Shown: positions 43,976-55,945 of the stretch, piece by piece
How positions within the stretch are numbered: the stretch's first letter is position 1
How the letters are laid out: each line of letters begins with the position of its first letter
NCBI GenBank assembly: GCA_030847615.1
Contig: JAUMIR010000005.1
Span: 107,165,116-107,229,115 of the forward strand
Direction: 5' to 3'
Length of the DNA stretch: 64,000 nucleotides
Origin: Gambelia wislizenii
Lineage: Eukaryota > Chordata > Lepidosauria > Squamata > Crotaphytidae
Position numbers and translations under genes: made by a program
The notes under the pieces: generated by a model
Seen by the model: the letters and a program-made list of their open reading frames with translations, nothing else
Told to the model about the DNA's origin: nothing
Database searches by the model: none

Positions 43976-44510
43976 CTTGTCATGCAATGCTAAACCTTAA
44001 TAAGTGAATTCTGTTCATTGTCTTTTTAGCAGTGTAATCTGATGTCTTTCATGGAATGTGGTGTTTGTGGGGGAAGTGTGGTGGTTAAAGAAAAGCTACA
44101 GGTGAGTATGCTTGTTTCATCAAATTCAAATTCCTGTGGATGTTTGACTATTTAAATCTTACTAAATAATAGACCCAGTCTCTGAATGTGGACTTTTATG
44201 CTGCAAAACAGCATCACCTGCACACTGGAGTGGGTCAGGGAACCCATGATTGCAGATGTACAAAATATTTGGAGGATACTATGGAGGAACCTTCCCAACC
44301 ACTGATTAGAATTGAGCATCCACCTGTGGTGCAGATTGCAGAATGCTGGCTTATGGGAGCAGGGAACAGAAAAGCAAGGTGAAGGCAAAAATGGAAAGCT
44401 ATATGAATCAGAATGGGAACTGGTTCCTCTTGCTCTTTTTCAGTGATGGTGCAGAACAGTTCAGGTTTAGCAGAAGCAAGCATTTAAGTCAACAAAGAGA
44501 CTGTGACCTC
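43976..44510. other. Unannotated stretch
   Basis: Flank between the DIRS/Ngaro-like element and the next MITE. Open frames on both strands, no recognised family. Confidence 0.45.
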
Positions 44511-45136
44511 GGAGATTATCCCACGTGCCAAGAATCCCAGCACAGGGACGACAGGAGATTGCTAAAAGGCTTCCTTTTCAGATGACATCATCCTGTCATG
44601 TTATGCTCCCATTCTGCTTCCATCCCCCTAACTCCCTCTTATTTACGCTTTCAGCTATTGATAACTTGCTCATTCCATCTCCATGATGGAATCATGTGAG
44701 TCTAAAAAGGAGCCCCGTTATGCTGGCGTGATGCCATCCATGGTGGGAGGTCCCTGCTGAACACTTCTGGGTATGATCAGGACTAGGAGATAAGGGACAC
44801 ACTTTTTTTTTACCCTCCCAGGTTATTTGGGATTTTAAATGTTTGTTTGGGGGCTTTGTTTTTACTTTTGATGTTTTGGTTTGGTTATTATTTTTAAATT
44901 TCCCACACAATTGTTCTCTTGCGAGAATGGCTGGGATTTTGTTTCTAGGAAGTGAATGGAGCTCTGTGGGAGCCCCATTGACTCCTGGGATGCCAGAGGG
45001 GAGGGGAGCAGTTTCCATCGTGTGGCAAGGTAAGTGTCTGAATTTTTTTTCTTTAAATTGCTACAGAGATGGGAGTGTGGTAGGATTGGGGGTTCCAGGA
45101 CAGAAATGTTTTTAGAGGACCCGTGTGATAATCTCC
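44511..45136. mobile_element. MITE, GGAGATTATC termini (family A, copy 3, inverted)
   Basis: A 626-bp element: GGAGATTATCCCACG at 44511 and CCGTGTGATAATCTCC ending 45136. The interior reads in reverse orientation relative to 18518 (gaagtgaatggagctctgtg against gagctccattcacttcctgg). It contains T-rich tracts and ends next to another MITE at 45149. Flanking ctc and ctg do not form a clear duplication. Non-coding. Confidence 0.78.
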
Positions 45137-45148
45137 CTGGAGTGCTTT

Positions 45149-45350
45149 CATATTACACAATGATAACACCATGATTCCACTTTAGCTGCCACAGCAACAT
45201 TCTAGGAAATCCTAGGGTTTTGAGATTGGTGAGACACTAGATTTATCTGGCTGAGAATTCTAAATAGCATTCTCCAAAGTACAAACACTAGGATTCCATA
45301 GGCTGGAACCATGGCAGTTAAAGTGGAATTATAGTGTTGTAATTCTGGAG
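45149..45350. mobile_element. About 200-bp inverted-repeat MITE (family C, copy 1)
   Basis: Left arm attacacaatgataacaccat, gattccactttagctgcca; right arm tggcagttaaagtggaatta, tagtgttgtaattctgga, which are inverted copies over about 40 bp. The middle (tctggctgagaattctaaat) is shared with the copy at 56354. It begins 12 bp after the MITE ending at 45136. A common amniote-type non-autonomous DNA transposon; superfamily not assigned. Confidence 0.78.
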
Positions 45351-46911
45351 TTTGAAAGTTGTTCCTGATTGTAGTCTCATGTACCCATCACCCCCTTCAT
45401 TTCCCAGAGTGCACTAGAAAGTTAACAAGGTGGTGGGCATGGCTGCAGTTACTGGAACAGCACAGTTACTGTCACTAAACTATAGTTTCTTTTCCCAAAG
45501 AGATGCCATCTACTATCTTTCTCTGGGAGGGTGGTTTGGGCTGTTCAAGTGGCAGATTTCTGTGGAGAGTTCTAGCACAATTGCCTTTTGTGACCTAAAT
45601 ACAGATTCTTTCTGCACACAGAACACCAGAGATTCATCAAATGCATCCAACTTCATCAGGTGCATCCAAATGCTACACCTCATGAAAACTAATACAAGAC
45701 TCTTTGTTGGTCTTGCTGCAATAGACTACAATGGCTACCTCCTTTGAGGTTTTTTCAATAGCTGTATAGAAGAGGGAATGCCAAAATCTGTAGGTTATAT
45801 CATGCAAGTTATACCAGCTGATATTTCCCCTTCTGCACAATTGTGAAGAATGAAGGAGCCATGTTGGCTTTTGCATTTGGCCTTTCTGGTGGTTCTTTGT
45901 ACCTCTACAAAGGTACAAAGTTGTCATGGGATTATTTTTTTTTTTTTGAAAGCACAGTTTGAAACTATTTTGGAAGTTCCTCCTGCTGCAAAATGTCCAG
46001 GCAATTTCAGGCCAAGTGAAAAGAGGTAGTAACATTAGCAAGTTTCTCAGGATGGTTCTGCAGATCCTGTTAATGAAGATAAAGAAGACAAACACATCAT
46101 CAGTGCTGCTACACTAATGCCTGACATCTATCACCTTTTGGAAACTTGTATGTTTTTGCAGGCAGGTCCATGCAATCACTTCATAAAATTGCAAATCTAA
46201 CAGCATATGTGTTAAATGCAACAGTTTTCCACACAAGAATTGCAGGTGCTTCTTTTCTATATCAAAAATAGAGGAATAAAGCTGTAGAGACAGCATCCTT
46301 TCAACTCCTGTGGTTTTCTTTCTTCCACATTCTCTCATAAATAAACCTTTCCAATGGCATGCTATTTATAAACTGGATGAAGTTTGAAGATAAGACATGA
46401 GGCCTGCTGAGAATCAATTTTGGGAAAGAGCAGATTGGCAAATGCAGTTTTCAAGATAATCTGAATTGCTATGAATCTTTTTGCCCCCACCCTTGGCAAT
46501 TGTGAGCTCTTAGCAAAATAGTATTGCTACTTCTAGATTCTTTTAGGCCAGCCTTTTAGAACTTAAAATGTGGGCAGGAGAGGCAATTTTTATACAACAG
46601 AAAATGTATTCATTGACTTGTTACATTTGTAGCCAAGTCTTTGAGAACTAGTTAAGAGCACATGTTAGCCTGACCATAGACCAGAAAGCGGGGGTTGGCC
46701 CTACTGTTAGGAAGAGTGTAGCAGAAACTTCCGGTAGTGGGTTTGTGGTGTCATTAATAGACAAAAGATATTGAGGATTTAAAAAAAAAAACCCAAGCCA
46801 TTCTAGACCTTTATCGCAAAAGCACAACTAAACTGAACAAACAAGCTGTAACTAGTGAACAGAAAATTTCCTCACAAACAGCCATGGTATTTCCTGTCAA
46901 TGAAGTATAAT
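45351..46911. other. Unannotated stretch
   Basis: AT-rich, with a T-run near 45940-45950. The minus-strand frames at 45673-46338 have no recognisable family. Nothing else seen. Confidence 0.45.
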
Positions 46912-48145
46912 TGTTACCTACCCTGACAACCCCAACCACATAACTATATTAATAATTGGCAATATTTAATAATTAGATCAACATCTGGCCTTCCACGCAG
47001 TATGGCAATCAACATAAACCTGGGGGAACTATAAAAACCCAGGTCAAACATTGCCTAGTCAGGTATACACTTTAGGGACTACCTAATTTATGGGTCAGCG
47101 TAAGGGAGGCGCTCTCAAAAAGTGATACAAGGACTCCCTGAAAAAACATCTCAGGCTCGGCCAAATTGATCACCAACAATGGTCCGCCTGGCCTCACATC
47201 GGGAGGCATGGAGACACACTATCCACAATGCTGCAGCCTTCTTTGAGAACTCACGCCGAACAAGTCTTGAAGAGAAATGACAACACAGAAAAAATCACAA
47301 CCCGGAAACATCACCCAAGGAAACCTCCATGAGGGTTTGCTGTGCTTTCTGCAACCGGACTTGTCTATCTCGGATTGGCCTTTTTAGTCATCAGTGCGCT
47401 TGCAGAAAACACGGGATGAGTCCTTCCTGAATCTTCGTTTGCGAAGAAAAGCCAGAGAGAGAGGAATTTCTAAAGAAATGCTAATTTGAAAGGCAACTGA
47501 AAGCACATACACCTGGCTAATCCCATCTGCCCAGGCTGGCAAGCTTGAAACCTTCAAATGACCCTCCATTCCTTCACTCTACCAAAACAAAAGAAGTTGT
47601 ATCCTCCCTTTCATTCATAAAGTATTCAACCATCAAAACACTATTAACATATCCAGAATGTCTTTGTTACTCTCTGAGCAATGTCACAAGGTATTGTCTT
47701 CTGCTCTAAAACCCATCCCCAGAAGGCAAATATGGACTATAAAAACCCTTTCAAAATTCTACTCAAATGCTCAAAGTTCACCTTCCTATCTACTCCATAT
47801 CAGACTGTGCAGCCATTCCAGATCAGGACCCCCACCATGCTGGTTCCTTCCATGACTTCATCTTTACAGGAAAAGATGTCCTCTCACCCATTGGAAACTC
47901 CCTTTGCTGTTCCTTGATCTCAATCTCTCCCACTTTACTCTCTAGTCTTGCATGAATGCTTGATACCTGGATGTGTGTGCGGATGTTGTTATTATTGTCT
48001 TTCTCAAATAAAGATCATTTATTGTACTATCTAGCTTATGTCTCCTTCTTAGTACTGGTATAGTTGATCAAAAGGTCATGTCATTATCCACCTCTCACAC
48101 TGCCAAGTTGACTATATTAATTTCCCAAATTAATGTTGATATTTT
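46912..48145 (+). mobile_element. LTR-like repeat, copy A (interrupted by a LINE)
   Basis: Starts near TGTTACCTACCCTGACAACC and shares ordered blocks with 50110-50982: aataattgg and atatttaataatt, then much later aataaagatcattta (AATAAA at 48007-48012), tctcacactgccaagttga and tttcccaaattaat. The polyadenylation-type signal near the end and the recurring layout suggest an LTR. Between 47093 and 47462 a LINE fragment interrupts it. Divergence from copy B is considerable, so boundaries are approximate. Confidence 0.5.
47093..47462 (+). pseudogene. LINE 3' fragment inside LTR-like copy A
   Basis: The same LINE as at 58601-59260 but on the plus strand. Broken frames give KDSL..HLRLGQIDHQQWSA, a HIGRHGDTLSTMLQP reading in the shifted frame, and a C-terminal cysteine-rich block, followed by ttcctgaatcttcgtttgcg and aagaaaagccagagagagag, the 3' end with its AG-rich tail. 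Truncated at the 5' end near 47093. Confidence 0.8.
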
Positions 48146-48177
48146 GAGGGTCTTCTAGACCTCAGAACATTTAGGAT

Positions 48178-48372
48178 AACGTAATGGTTGTAGTGTAAAG
48201 CTATGACTGTGGAGCTTTGAGTTCAAATCCCTCCTCATCCGCAAAGCTCACAGAGTGGCCTCGATTCAGTCAAGGTATCTCATGCTAACCTACCTCATAG
48301 AGCTTTTGTGTAGATAAACTGGGGGAAGAAGCATGTCCTTCACGCTGAGTTCTTAGAATCGCAAAAATAATG
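48178..48372 (+). mobile_element. tRNA-derived SINE (MIR-like or Sauria-like)
   Basis: gtaatggttgtagtgtaaag gives an A-box-like head and gagttcaaatccctcctcat a B-box; then cacagagtggcctcgattca, tctcatgctaacctacctca, and gtagataaactgggggaaga. This is the layout of a tRNA-derived SINE. The family name is uncertain. Confidence 0.6.
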
Positions 48373-50109
48373 AATAAATAAAATATTCAGAATATGTCCA
48401 CTTTTTGCACATTCATTTTAGCTTTTCTAACATCAGACTTCCAAGTACAATTCCAGTTAAACAGTACAACATTGTATAAATGAAGCTTTAAAAGAAACTA
48501 CTGATTCTTACCATTCTGACAATCATAATACAGATCCTTATTATGATGGCATGGTTTTTTTTTCATTCTATTTCACAGTCCATTGCCAATAAGTCAATTC
48601 TAATCATTGGAGGGAGGAGAGAAGGAGCAAATGATTCTGTTCTTTATGCTATTCTAATTATATCATTTCCCTCAAGGCAACCTACTGCTAACAACAGAGA
48701 ACTTGACAGGATCACACTGTGACATGAAAAGAGAGGGAAGGATAATATTTTAAGTCCCTGGCTTGTGATTTCCTTCTTCAACACTAGATAAAATTGTAGA
48801 ACCTGAAAAATTGGACCCAAAGCTATCAATACTTTGTTGATGCACAGGGATAGATACACATTGGGAACTCTGCACATAAAATTCTTCTCCTTGACCTAAG
48901 ATGGCTGCCTCCCACCATAGAAGTTGCAGTTCAACAATATCTGGGGGAGGGGATAAGTTGCTGTTTTAAACAACCCATTTTCTTGTTACATTTCAAATCA
49001 TGGAACTATGGTTTATTTAAAAATTGGACCTGAAATCATGTTTTGTACTTGGCTTGTTTGAATCAACAAGGATTTTTGCCAATTATAGACAACTCCAGAC
49101 TAATTTGTCATTTTCCTTGTGCACAGTTCCTTCTAAATATCCTAACTGTACCGTTAATGAGGTAAGAACTGAATATCCAATAATTAAACCAATGGTGTGA
49201 CAGACTTTTTCTCAAATATATTTTTCGAAAAGGACCACCATGTATTTTCACACTTCTTTCATGAAACAGTATGTTCCTAACGGGCACAGATTGATTTAAT
49301 AAGTCTTACAGATGTATCTAAAAAAATATCCTGAATCACAATAAGGCTTCTGTGACAAATATGACTTAATTTAGAGAATGAAGCTAAGGAAAAATGGAAG
49401 ATTCATTGCTGAACACTACACTTACCACTCAGCACGATCCTGTCTTTTCTTTTGGTTGTCAGGGTCTCATTTGAATGTCTTATGATTCTCCGTAGCATAG
49501 TAATAAGTAATAGCTATAAGCAATTAAAAGATTAAGCCATCTTTTCAGAAATATCTTCTAGAGACAGGTGAAGCTTCTTTGTCTGATAACTTTTTTCCTG
49601 CTAAAGATACTGCATCAGATCAATGAGCAGGAAGATAAAGGAGGGTAAAAGTTTTGAAAATACATGCAACATTGCAGGTATCTTAAGGAAGGCTTCATAA
49701 GCTAATCAATCTGTATGGGAGGGAGAATTACACTTTTTTTCTCACCAATCTGCCACGGACCCTATTTATATCTGCTGGCTCCAACTACTTCTTTCTTTCC
49801 TGGAAATAGCTTGCAAACCAACAGCCAATGGCCTGCAGACCAGCCCCAGTTCACAGTCCATCATTTGGAATTACACTGAACCACAGAAGTTGATATGCAT
49901 TCTTTATTAACTTTACAGGGGTCCAGATGATAGTTTTTGGGGACTTGGATGTTATTATGAAGCTAGCTTTTGAGAGATTTGGATGTTACTATGCAGCCGT
50001 CATTGTATACAAATTATACAGCCATTGTGATAGCATCATTTCTGGATTTCTTCAGTGCAGCTACCAAAAACCACAGGAACCCTACCAGAGAAAGGTTGGC
50101 AAATGTATC
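48373..50109. other. Unannotated stretch between the two LTR-like copies
   Basis: 48900-48960 (agaagttgcagttcaacaat, atctgggggaggg) is a fragment of the hAT-type MITE arm seen at 30.3 kb. Nothing resembling gag or pol is seen, so if the flanking copies are paired LTRs the element is non-coding. Confidence 0.45.
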
Positions 50110-50982
50110 TGTTACGTATCCTGATAGTCCCCATCTTGGAATATCTAATAATTGGCTATATTTAATAATTTGGCTTAATGTTACCATCCACATGGTTAGA
50201 AAGTAAACCAGGAACTCCCTAATGCCAAGGCTGGATCCATGCATGACCAAGGGATGGGACTTTGGAAATTCCCCAAAACCAAATACTCCAGTCAGAACTT
50301 AACACCTGAAGGTGAGTCATTCACGAATCCAGTCAATGATAGCAGACTCCTTGATGCTTGTAAAGTGGGTCCTTCCTTCCCTCATTCCCTTCCAACAAAA
50401 GACCTTGCCTGTTCCTATTAAATTCCAAATGCAGCACCCATTAATGATCATTAACTCTCTGGAACACCCATTGTCTAGAGGAACATTGTATCCCACTCAA
50501 AATGCTATCCCTTCAGGGGAATTATTTCATATAAATATCATCCTAAAACACCACCAAAGTGTGCACAGATTCCCTACCTATTGACTCCATGTCAATCTGT
50601 ATAGCAAGGTGCACAGTTCCACTTCCTCTTGACTTCATGTCAGACAGTGTAGCTGTCCCATCTTCTGTAACCCCTCAGTGTCAGTGTACTTTGTAATCTC
50701 AGCTCTGCAGGATTGGTATAGTATAACCTGCCACTCCCTTACTCTATTCCTCTATCCAAATCCTCCCAACTTCTTTTGATAGCCTTCTGTGAATGTCTGA
50801 AGCTTGAGTGTTTATGTAAATGCTGTTGATATTAATTTTCAATAAAGATCATTTAATTGTACCTTTTGGCTTAGAGTCTCCTCTGTTACTACCGGTATAT
50901 ATAAATTAAAAGATACTGCTGTTGCCCAGCCTCTCACAAGCCAAGTTGAGTTAACTAAATCCCCCAAATTAATATTAGGACA
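50110..50982 (+). mobile_element. LTR-like repeat, copy B
   Basis: Begins TGTTACGTATCCTGATAGTC and ends near cccaaattaatattaggaca. It shares with copy A the aataattggctatatttaat block, the aataaagatcatttaattgt block (AATAAA at 50841-50846) and the tctcacaagccaagttgag end. Same orientation as copy A, starting about 3.2 kb downstream. No coding sequence. Confidence 0.5.
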
Positions 50983-52588
50983 TTAGAGGGCCCCCACGGA
51001 CCCCAAGCAATTTTGGTAAATCATCTCATGTTATCTGTCACTGACAGAGGCCCTAAATGAAATTGGGGGGGGGGGTAATATTTACAATAACAAAGGTAAA
51101 AACGTTCTGCTCATTAATTATGCACGTGTTATGGTCATGATGTATGGAAAACATCACATTCAGTCCACATGGCAACTGAGTTCACTTTGTAAACCACTTA
51201 TGTCTAGCAGCTCATCATGTCTATAGGCTGATACTCCATTTTAGATTTAAAGATGTGTATAATGGCAAGGGAAAAGACACTCAACACTGCAGAGAGTTGC
51301 TGCCCACATATTAGCAAAATGGCCATAGTCTGCATGTGAGTAAAAGTGGTTGCCTTATCACTATGGTCATGCCACAAACAAGGGGTGTAAAGAATTTTCT
51401 TATCCTCAACAAGAAATAGTTTCTTGACACACCACAACATGTTATAGGTGTGTGTGCATGTGTGTGCATTTTTGCAGTTTTTTTTCACATATCAGGATTT
51501 ATTTGCAGAAATTTCTTTTGAACAAAAATGCTGACTTCAGTGAAAATATGTTTCATGTAACATTTTGTTCTACTTGCACAACAAACATTGCATTTTATGT
51601 TGTATTTTGCACAACATACAAAGTTTTATACACACACGCACCCAAAAAGGACCCAGTCCCAAGTGTGAAGAATCATTGAAAAATGTGGAAAGTCTCCTGT
51701 CATCCTGCCCAGTGGAATTTCCTCTACTGCTTGCTTCTTTGATCTTGGCCTGTATGTGAAGGGCAGGGAAGCAGGCAGGGAGGCAGTGGTTCAAACTCCT
51801 CCTTGATGGTGTTCGGTTCATCTACAGGATGAGCAGAAGGTTTTCACTCATCTGTACCTAGAATCTAACCAGGACCTTCTCAAAGGGAAGAACACTAAAA
51901 AATATCAGACAGATATCTTTGAACCATAGCTTTCCTACTTATAACCATGTTACCCAGTAATGTGCACCATTAGGAGAATACTGAGAATATTCTGGGTTAG
52001 GCTCAGTGTGGACAAGGGAATTATGATACCAATGAGTTTGGATAGTGTTCCATATGAAATGAATATGCAGGCTAGGATTTGTGCCAGAATCTTTCACAAC
52101 CTGTGGATAGCATCCTAGTCAAACTGTCCAATGGAGGCAGAAACCTGTGAATTTTCCTGGTGTTTGATACCAAGCTCTTTTGATACTTTACCCATGTATA
52201 GTTACTAGCTCTTAGTAACATTTGTCCAAACAATACCAATCTTACACCAGCCATATCCATTCTCAATTTGATTCTGAACTCAATTGAAACTGATGGTTTT
52301 TATCTATGAAATCCTGAATTGTTTTGTCCCAGGTTATTTGAAAGATCACTTTGTCCCATGTTAACCTGGTTGTTATTTATGATCTTCAGAGATGTTGTTA
52401 TATGTCTACCACCAAGAGAGATTAGGTTGGTAGAGATATAGCACAGGACTATTTCTGTGGCAGCATCCAGTTGTAGAACTCCCTCCCTGAAGAGGCATTC
52501 CATTCCTCCCCTGAAGATGAATTCCTGACATACCAGGCATAAACCTGGGAGTTAAATAGGTCAGGTTAATGGAGCTGCCTAAATACCC
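50983..52588. other. Unannotated stretch
   Basis: A G-run lies at 51065-51074. No recognised gene or element; minus-strand frames at 51204-51821 and 52072-52503 lack family resemblance. Confidence 0.45.
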
Positions 52589-52778
52589 TGAATGCACCAA
52601 ATCACATTCGATCTCAGAACTAGGCAGGGTAAGGCTTGGAAGTGAGAGTGCTAGAGAATACTAGGTCCTGTAGCCTATACAGCAATACTCAACTTTGAGT
52701 ATTCCTTAACTGTGAAAACCTATGAAATTCATGGGTTCACCATAGGTCAACAGGTGACTTGAAGGCACATACTGAACA
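52589..52778 (+). mobile_element. 5S rRNA-derived SINE with Sauria/BovB-type tail
   Basis: aatcacattcgatctcagaa, ctaggcagggtaaggcttgg and ctaggtcctgtagc align with the 5S rRNA internal region (a tctgatctcggaagctaagc-like start, then gcagggt, then a gggtgctgtagg-like end). The 3' part (ttcaccataggtcaacaggt, then gacttgaaggcacata) matches the tail of the Sauria SINEs here. This identifies a 5S-derived SINE using an RTE/BovB tail. Not a functional 5S gene: the head is diverged and incomplete. Confidence 0.72.
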
Positions 52779-53746
52779 GATTAACAGTGAACCTGTTCAA
52801 CAGAGATCACAGTAAGAAAGATGCTACTTTAGCAAGGATCAGGCTGTGTCTGCATAGCTTTATAGGGAAACTTGTTGCTCCATGATTTCCTAGTTTGTCA
52901 TCAGGGCCTAATCCAAATAATGCCTACTTCTTATGAGTGGGACTTGAGGCTGCTTGATGAATCACCAAATGAACACTCCTTCCCCGGATGCGGAATTCTG
53001 TCTAGACATGCTCCTGAGGTCCTCAATGTGATCAAAGTAGGCTTAGTTCCTGAGGTCTTCAATGTGATCAAAGTGGGCTTAAAATAAGGGTATGAGACTA
53101 ATCTAGATACTGTAGTTTTCTCTAATGTTGTGGGGCTCTTGAGTGGAACATCATGGCTAGAAATTGTCTCATAGGGTAGCCAGCATCCTCTGACTTTCCC
53201 TGACCCCCCCCCCCGAACCACTAGGGCTAGTGGCAGGATCTTCCTCTAAACTCTCTAAGCTTTTCCTGTTCCAGGTTGCCCACTAGGGGGTGGGAGGATA
53301 GAACAGGAGGTCATATTGATCCCATATTGTAGAGGGGGATTTGGTCTTCTGGAACTGGAGCTTACATCAGCCATAAGCAGCCCAGCCGATGGTGGATAAT
53401 ATTGAGATTTGCAATTCAGCAACCTCTAAAGGACCACATACAGGCTGCTTTGTTTAGAATGTTCATATTTTTTTTAATAGATTATGGAAATATTACTTTT
53501 GGGTGCTGTAACTCTCAGTGTTCCCCAGCTAGCATGGCCAGCATTTTGGGGAATTCTGAGAGTTGTTGCTAAAACAATCTTTTCTGAACTCTGGTTTCTA
53601 ATGCTTCTATTCTGTTCCCTGGAGGCTATAAAGATGAGTGGGGACAGAAAGGTTATTTAAAAGATTTTAATGAATGGCTAAAATACTAAATTTTCTGCTT
53701 TCAATTATGATGCTTTAGATGCTCCTTCAGATTCTATTTTATAATA
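52779..53746. other. Unannotated, with a tandem duplication and MITE debris
   Basis: 53012-53081 holds two about 35-bp tandem units (cctgaggtcctcaatgtgat and aaagtaggctta, repeated with few changes). 53350-53450 and 53500-53575 resemble arms of hAT-type MITEs. C-run at 53206-53215. Confidence 0.5.
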
Positions 53747-53754
53747 ATATAAAC

Positions 53755-53790
<36 letters not shown>

Positions 53791-53847
53791 CTTTACTTCA
53801 CAAACGAAGATTCAGGAAGGACTCATCCCGTGATTATATAAACCAAT
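53747..53847 (-). mobile_element. 77-bp LINE insertion with 12-bp target duplication
   Basis: The body is 53759-53835: a (CT)n tract to 53788, then ggctttacttcacaaacgaa and gattcaggaaggactcatcc, the reverse complement of the last about 45 bp of the LINE at 58601-59260 plus an AG-repeat tail. Exact 12-bp copies of ATATAAACCAAT flank it at 53747-53758 and 53836-53847. This is an extremely 5'-truncated insertion made by target-primed reverse transcription. Confidence 0.9.
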
Positions 53848-54562
53848 AATTTGTGTCTATATGGCAACAACCCAAAAGTACTGTTTGGATACTGCTGGAT
53901 AGGTGCCTCTTTAGTCTGCAACAGAAACTTCTTATGAGTTGGAAAAATTACTTGGAGAAATATAAATGTAGAACATCACCATAATATAATGAACCCAGTG
54001 ATTCACTCCTCTGGGAGTTTCTGTGAACTTTTCATGTTATTAAAATTCCAACAGATTACATTTTATTCAAATAAATGTAATCAATGTGAACTAAGTGTTA
54101 AAATATGCATGAATAGAATAGAATTTTCTCCATCCAGACTAAGTTAAAACAACACTCAATTTCATCACTTCCAGCAATCACACCAGGCACACCCAATTAT
54201 AAAATAACCATGTTTACTTATATACATTTCTAGCCAGACCTCTCTTAAAGGCATGGCTTTTTAAAATGAATCTATGGTGACTGATAGTAGCATTCAGTAT
54301 TTTCTCATAGGAAAGTAATTGCATAATGAATTCATGCCCATATCTGCAAACCCACAAGCCTAATTAATTTCCAACTAGCAGGAAGTCCCTAAGAACAAAC
54401 TCTACATTCTTTGGGCTTGGCTGCCCCTGCAGAAGAGACAGCAGCTAAGATTAGAGGGAAGGTTACTTTAACACTCAGCCAAGTCATCACGTAGCTTTGT
54501 GCTTACAGAAGCGAACCATCAGCCAGCTACCCATTACAGCAGGTACCTGGAACCCTTGAGAT
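53848..54562. other. Unannotated stretch
   Basis: AT-rich DNA, nothing recognised. Confidence 0.45.
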
Positions 54563-54780
54563 CAGTGTTTCTCAGACTTTCTGTGCTGGAGGAACCCTTG
54601 AAATAATTTTCAGGTCTCAGGGAACCCTTGCATAAAAAATATAGGACTCTGGGAACTCCTACATAAATATATACCATCAGAACAAGTAAATGCCCCCCCC
54701 CAATAACAATCTCCCGTGGAACCCCTTGCAAACTCTCATGGAGCCCTAGCGTACAAGGAAACTCTGGTTGAGAAACCCTG
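54563..54780. mobile_element. hAT-type MITE with CAGTGTTTCTC ends
   Basis: 218 bp; left end CAGTGTTTCTCAGACTTTC, right end in reverse complement CAGGGTTTCTCAACCAGAG. The 8-bp flanks CTTGAGAT (54555-54562) and CTTTAGAT (54781-54788) differ at one position. These ends and an 8-bp duplication are typical of hAT elements. Non-coding. Confidence 0.88.
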
Positions 54781-54819
54781 CTTTAGATGTTTTGGACATC
54801 CTGAGAATCAGGCTGCTTT

Positions 54820-55931
54820 CACACTGCAGAAATAATGCAGTTTGACACTGTGTTAACTGCCATGGCTCAATGCTATTGGATTTTTGGATTTGTAGCTTTG
54901 TGACGTATTTTTTTTTTTTATTTTTTGCCTGCCTCTTTGTTCTTGCAGTTGGGTCAAAGCACTGTACTATTGAGTCCACGCCTCCAGCTATGCTCTGCTA
55001 CAAAAAAGTTAATTCCTGACAGTTTTAACTTTTAAGAAGTTTCCCAAAAAGGGCTAACATCCTGGGACTTCAAATTTTACTACATAATGGAAGCCTGTGA
55101 GAAGAGGGCAATGTCAGGGATCTTTTCAGAGAGCATTCCATTAAAGAGAAATAAAGTATTTTTATTGGAAACAACACAGGGAATATGCTAGCATACAAAA
55201 CATACACTCCTAAGAACCATGAAAGACTATTTGAAAGAAATGTGGGGAGGCTGGATAGAGAGAAGTCCAGGAAGATAGGGTTATAGTTACCAGTCTTGAA
55301 CTTCCATGCAGTGAAGATGCTCAGATTGGTGTTTGAGAGTGCTGCAGAGAATCTGGCAGTGTCTCAGTGTCCATCTGTGGTACACTTTACTGTTTTATAT
55401 CCTATTTCATATGCTGAAGGGGTACTCTGGTTATGACAAAGCCTGGATGGCTTTCCCATGGGATAGACAAAGGAAACAGAAACTCAACTTATTGCTTTAA
55501 TTGCTGGTAGATAGAAATTGATCAGTTTGCAACAACCACACAAGGTTTGATAGGAAGGATTATAGGAGAGATTGCTGTAGGAATAGGTTAAGGAATGGTC
55601 ACTTAATTGCTTGTTTGAATCATTGTTGAAATGCCCAGGGCTGGAAGAAATATCAGCACATACCTACTTAACTACTGCGTTTATTAAGGGGCTTTCTGCA
55701 AAATCCTAACTTGGGCTTTCTTGCCATTATATTTCTAGACACATCCCAGGTTGCTGTGACTTCCAACTGACCTTTGGTTTGCCTCAGCCAACCTGTCCCT
55801 GAAAAGTGTCCAATATTTCCAGTTATGATATACCATAGAGAGGGGGTAGTAAGGTGTACTAACACCAGGATTCCATGGGATGGAGCCATGATATTTAAAG
55901 TGGTATCAAACTGCATAATTTCTGCAGTGTG
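54820..55931. mobile_element. Inverted-repeat MITE (family C, copy 2), split by about 950 bp
   Basis: Left end cacactgcagaaataatgca, gtttgacactgtgttaactg, ccatggctcaatgctattgg; right end in reverse complement cacactgcagaaattatgca, gtttgataccacttt, catggctcc. The left part breaks off near 54905 and the right part resumes near 55857. The intervening DNA includes 55152-55220, which resembles 25925-25990, but no intact element with clear ends. Confidence 0.75.
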
Positions 55932-55945
55932 TCAGCAACCTCACT

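Noticed and set aside
48178..48260. A tRNA gene
   Set aside because: It has A- and B-box-like words but no complete cloverleaf that I can fold, and it continues into a SINE body.
52589..52680. A 5S rRNA gene
   Set aside because: Similarity is partial and diverged and leads into a SINE tail, so it is a SINE head.
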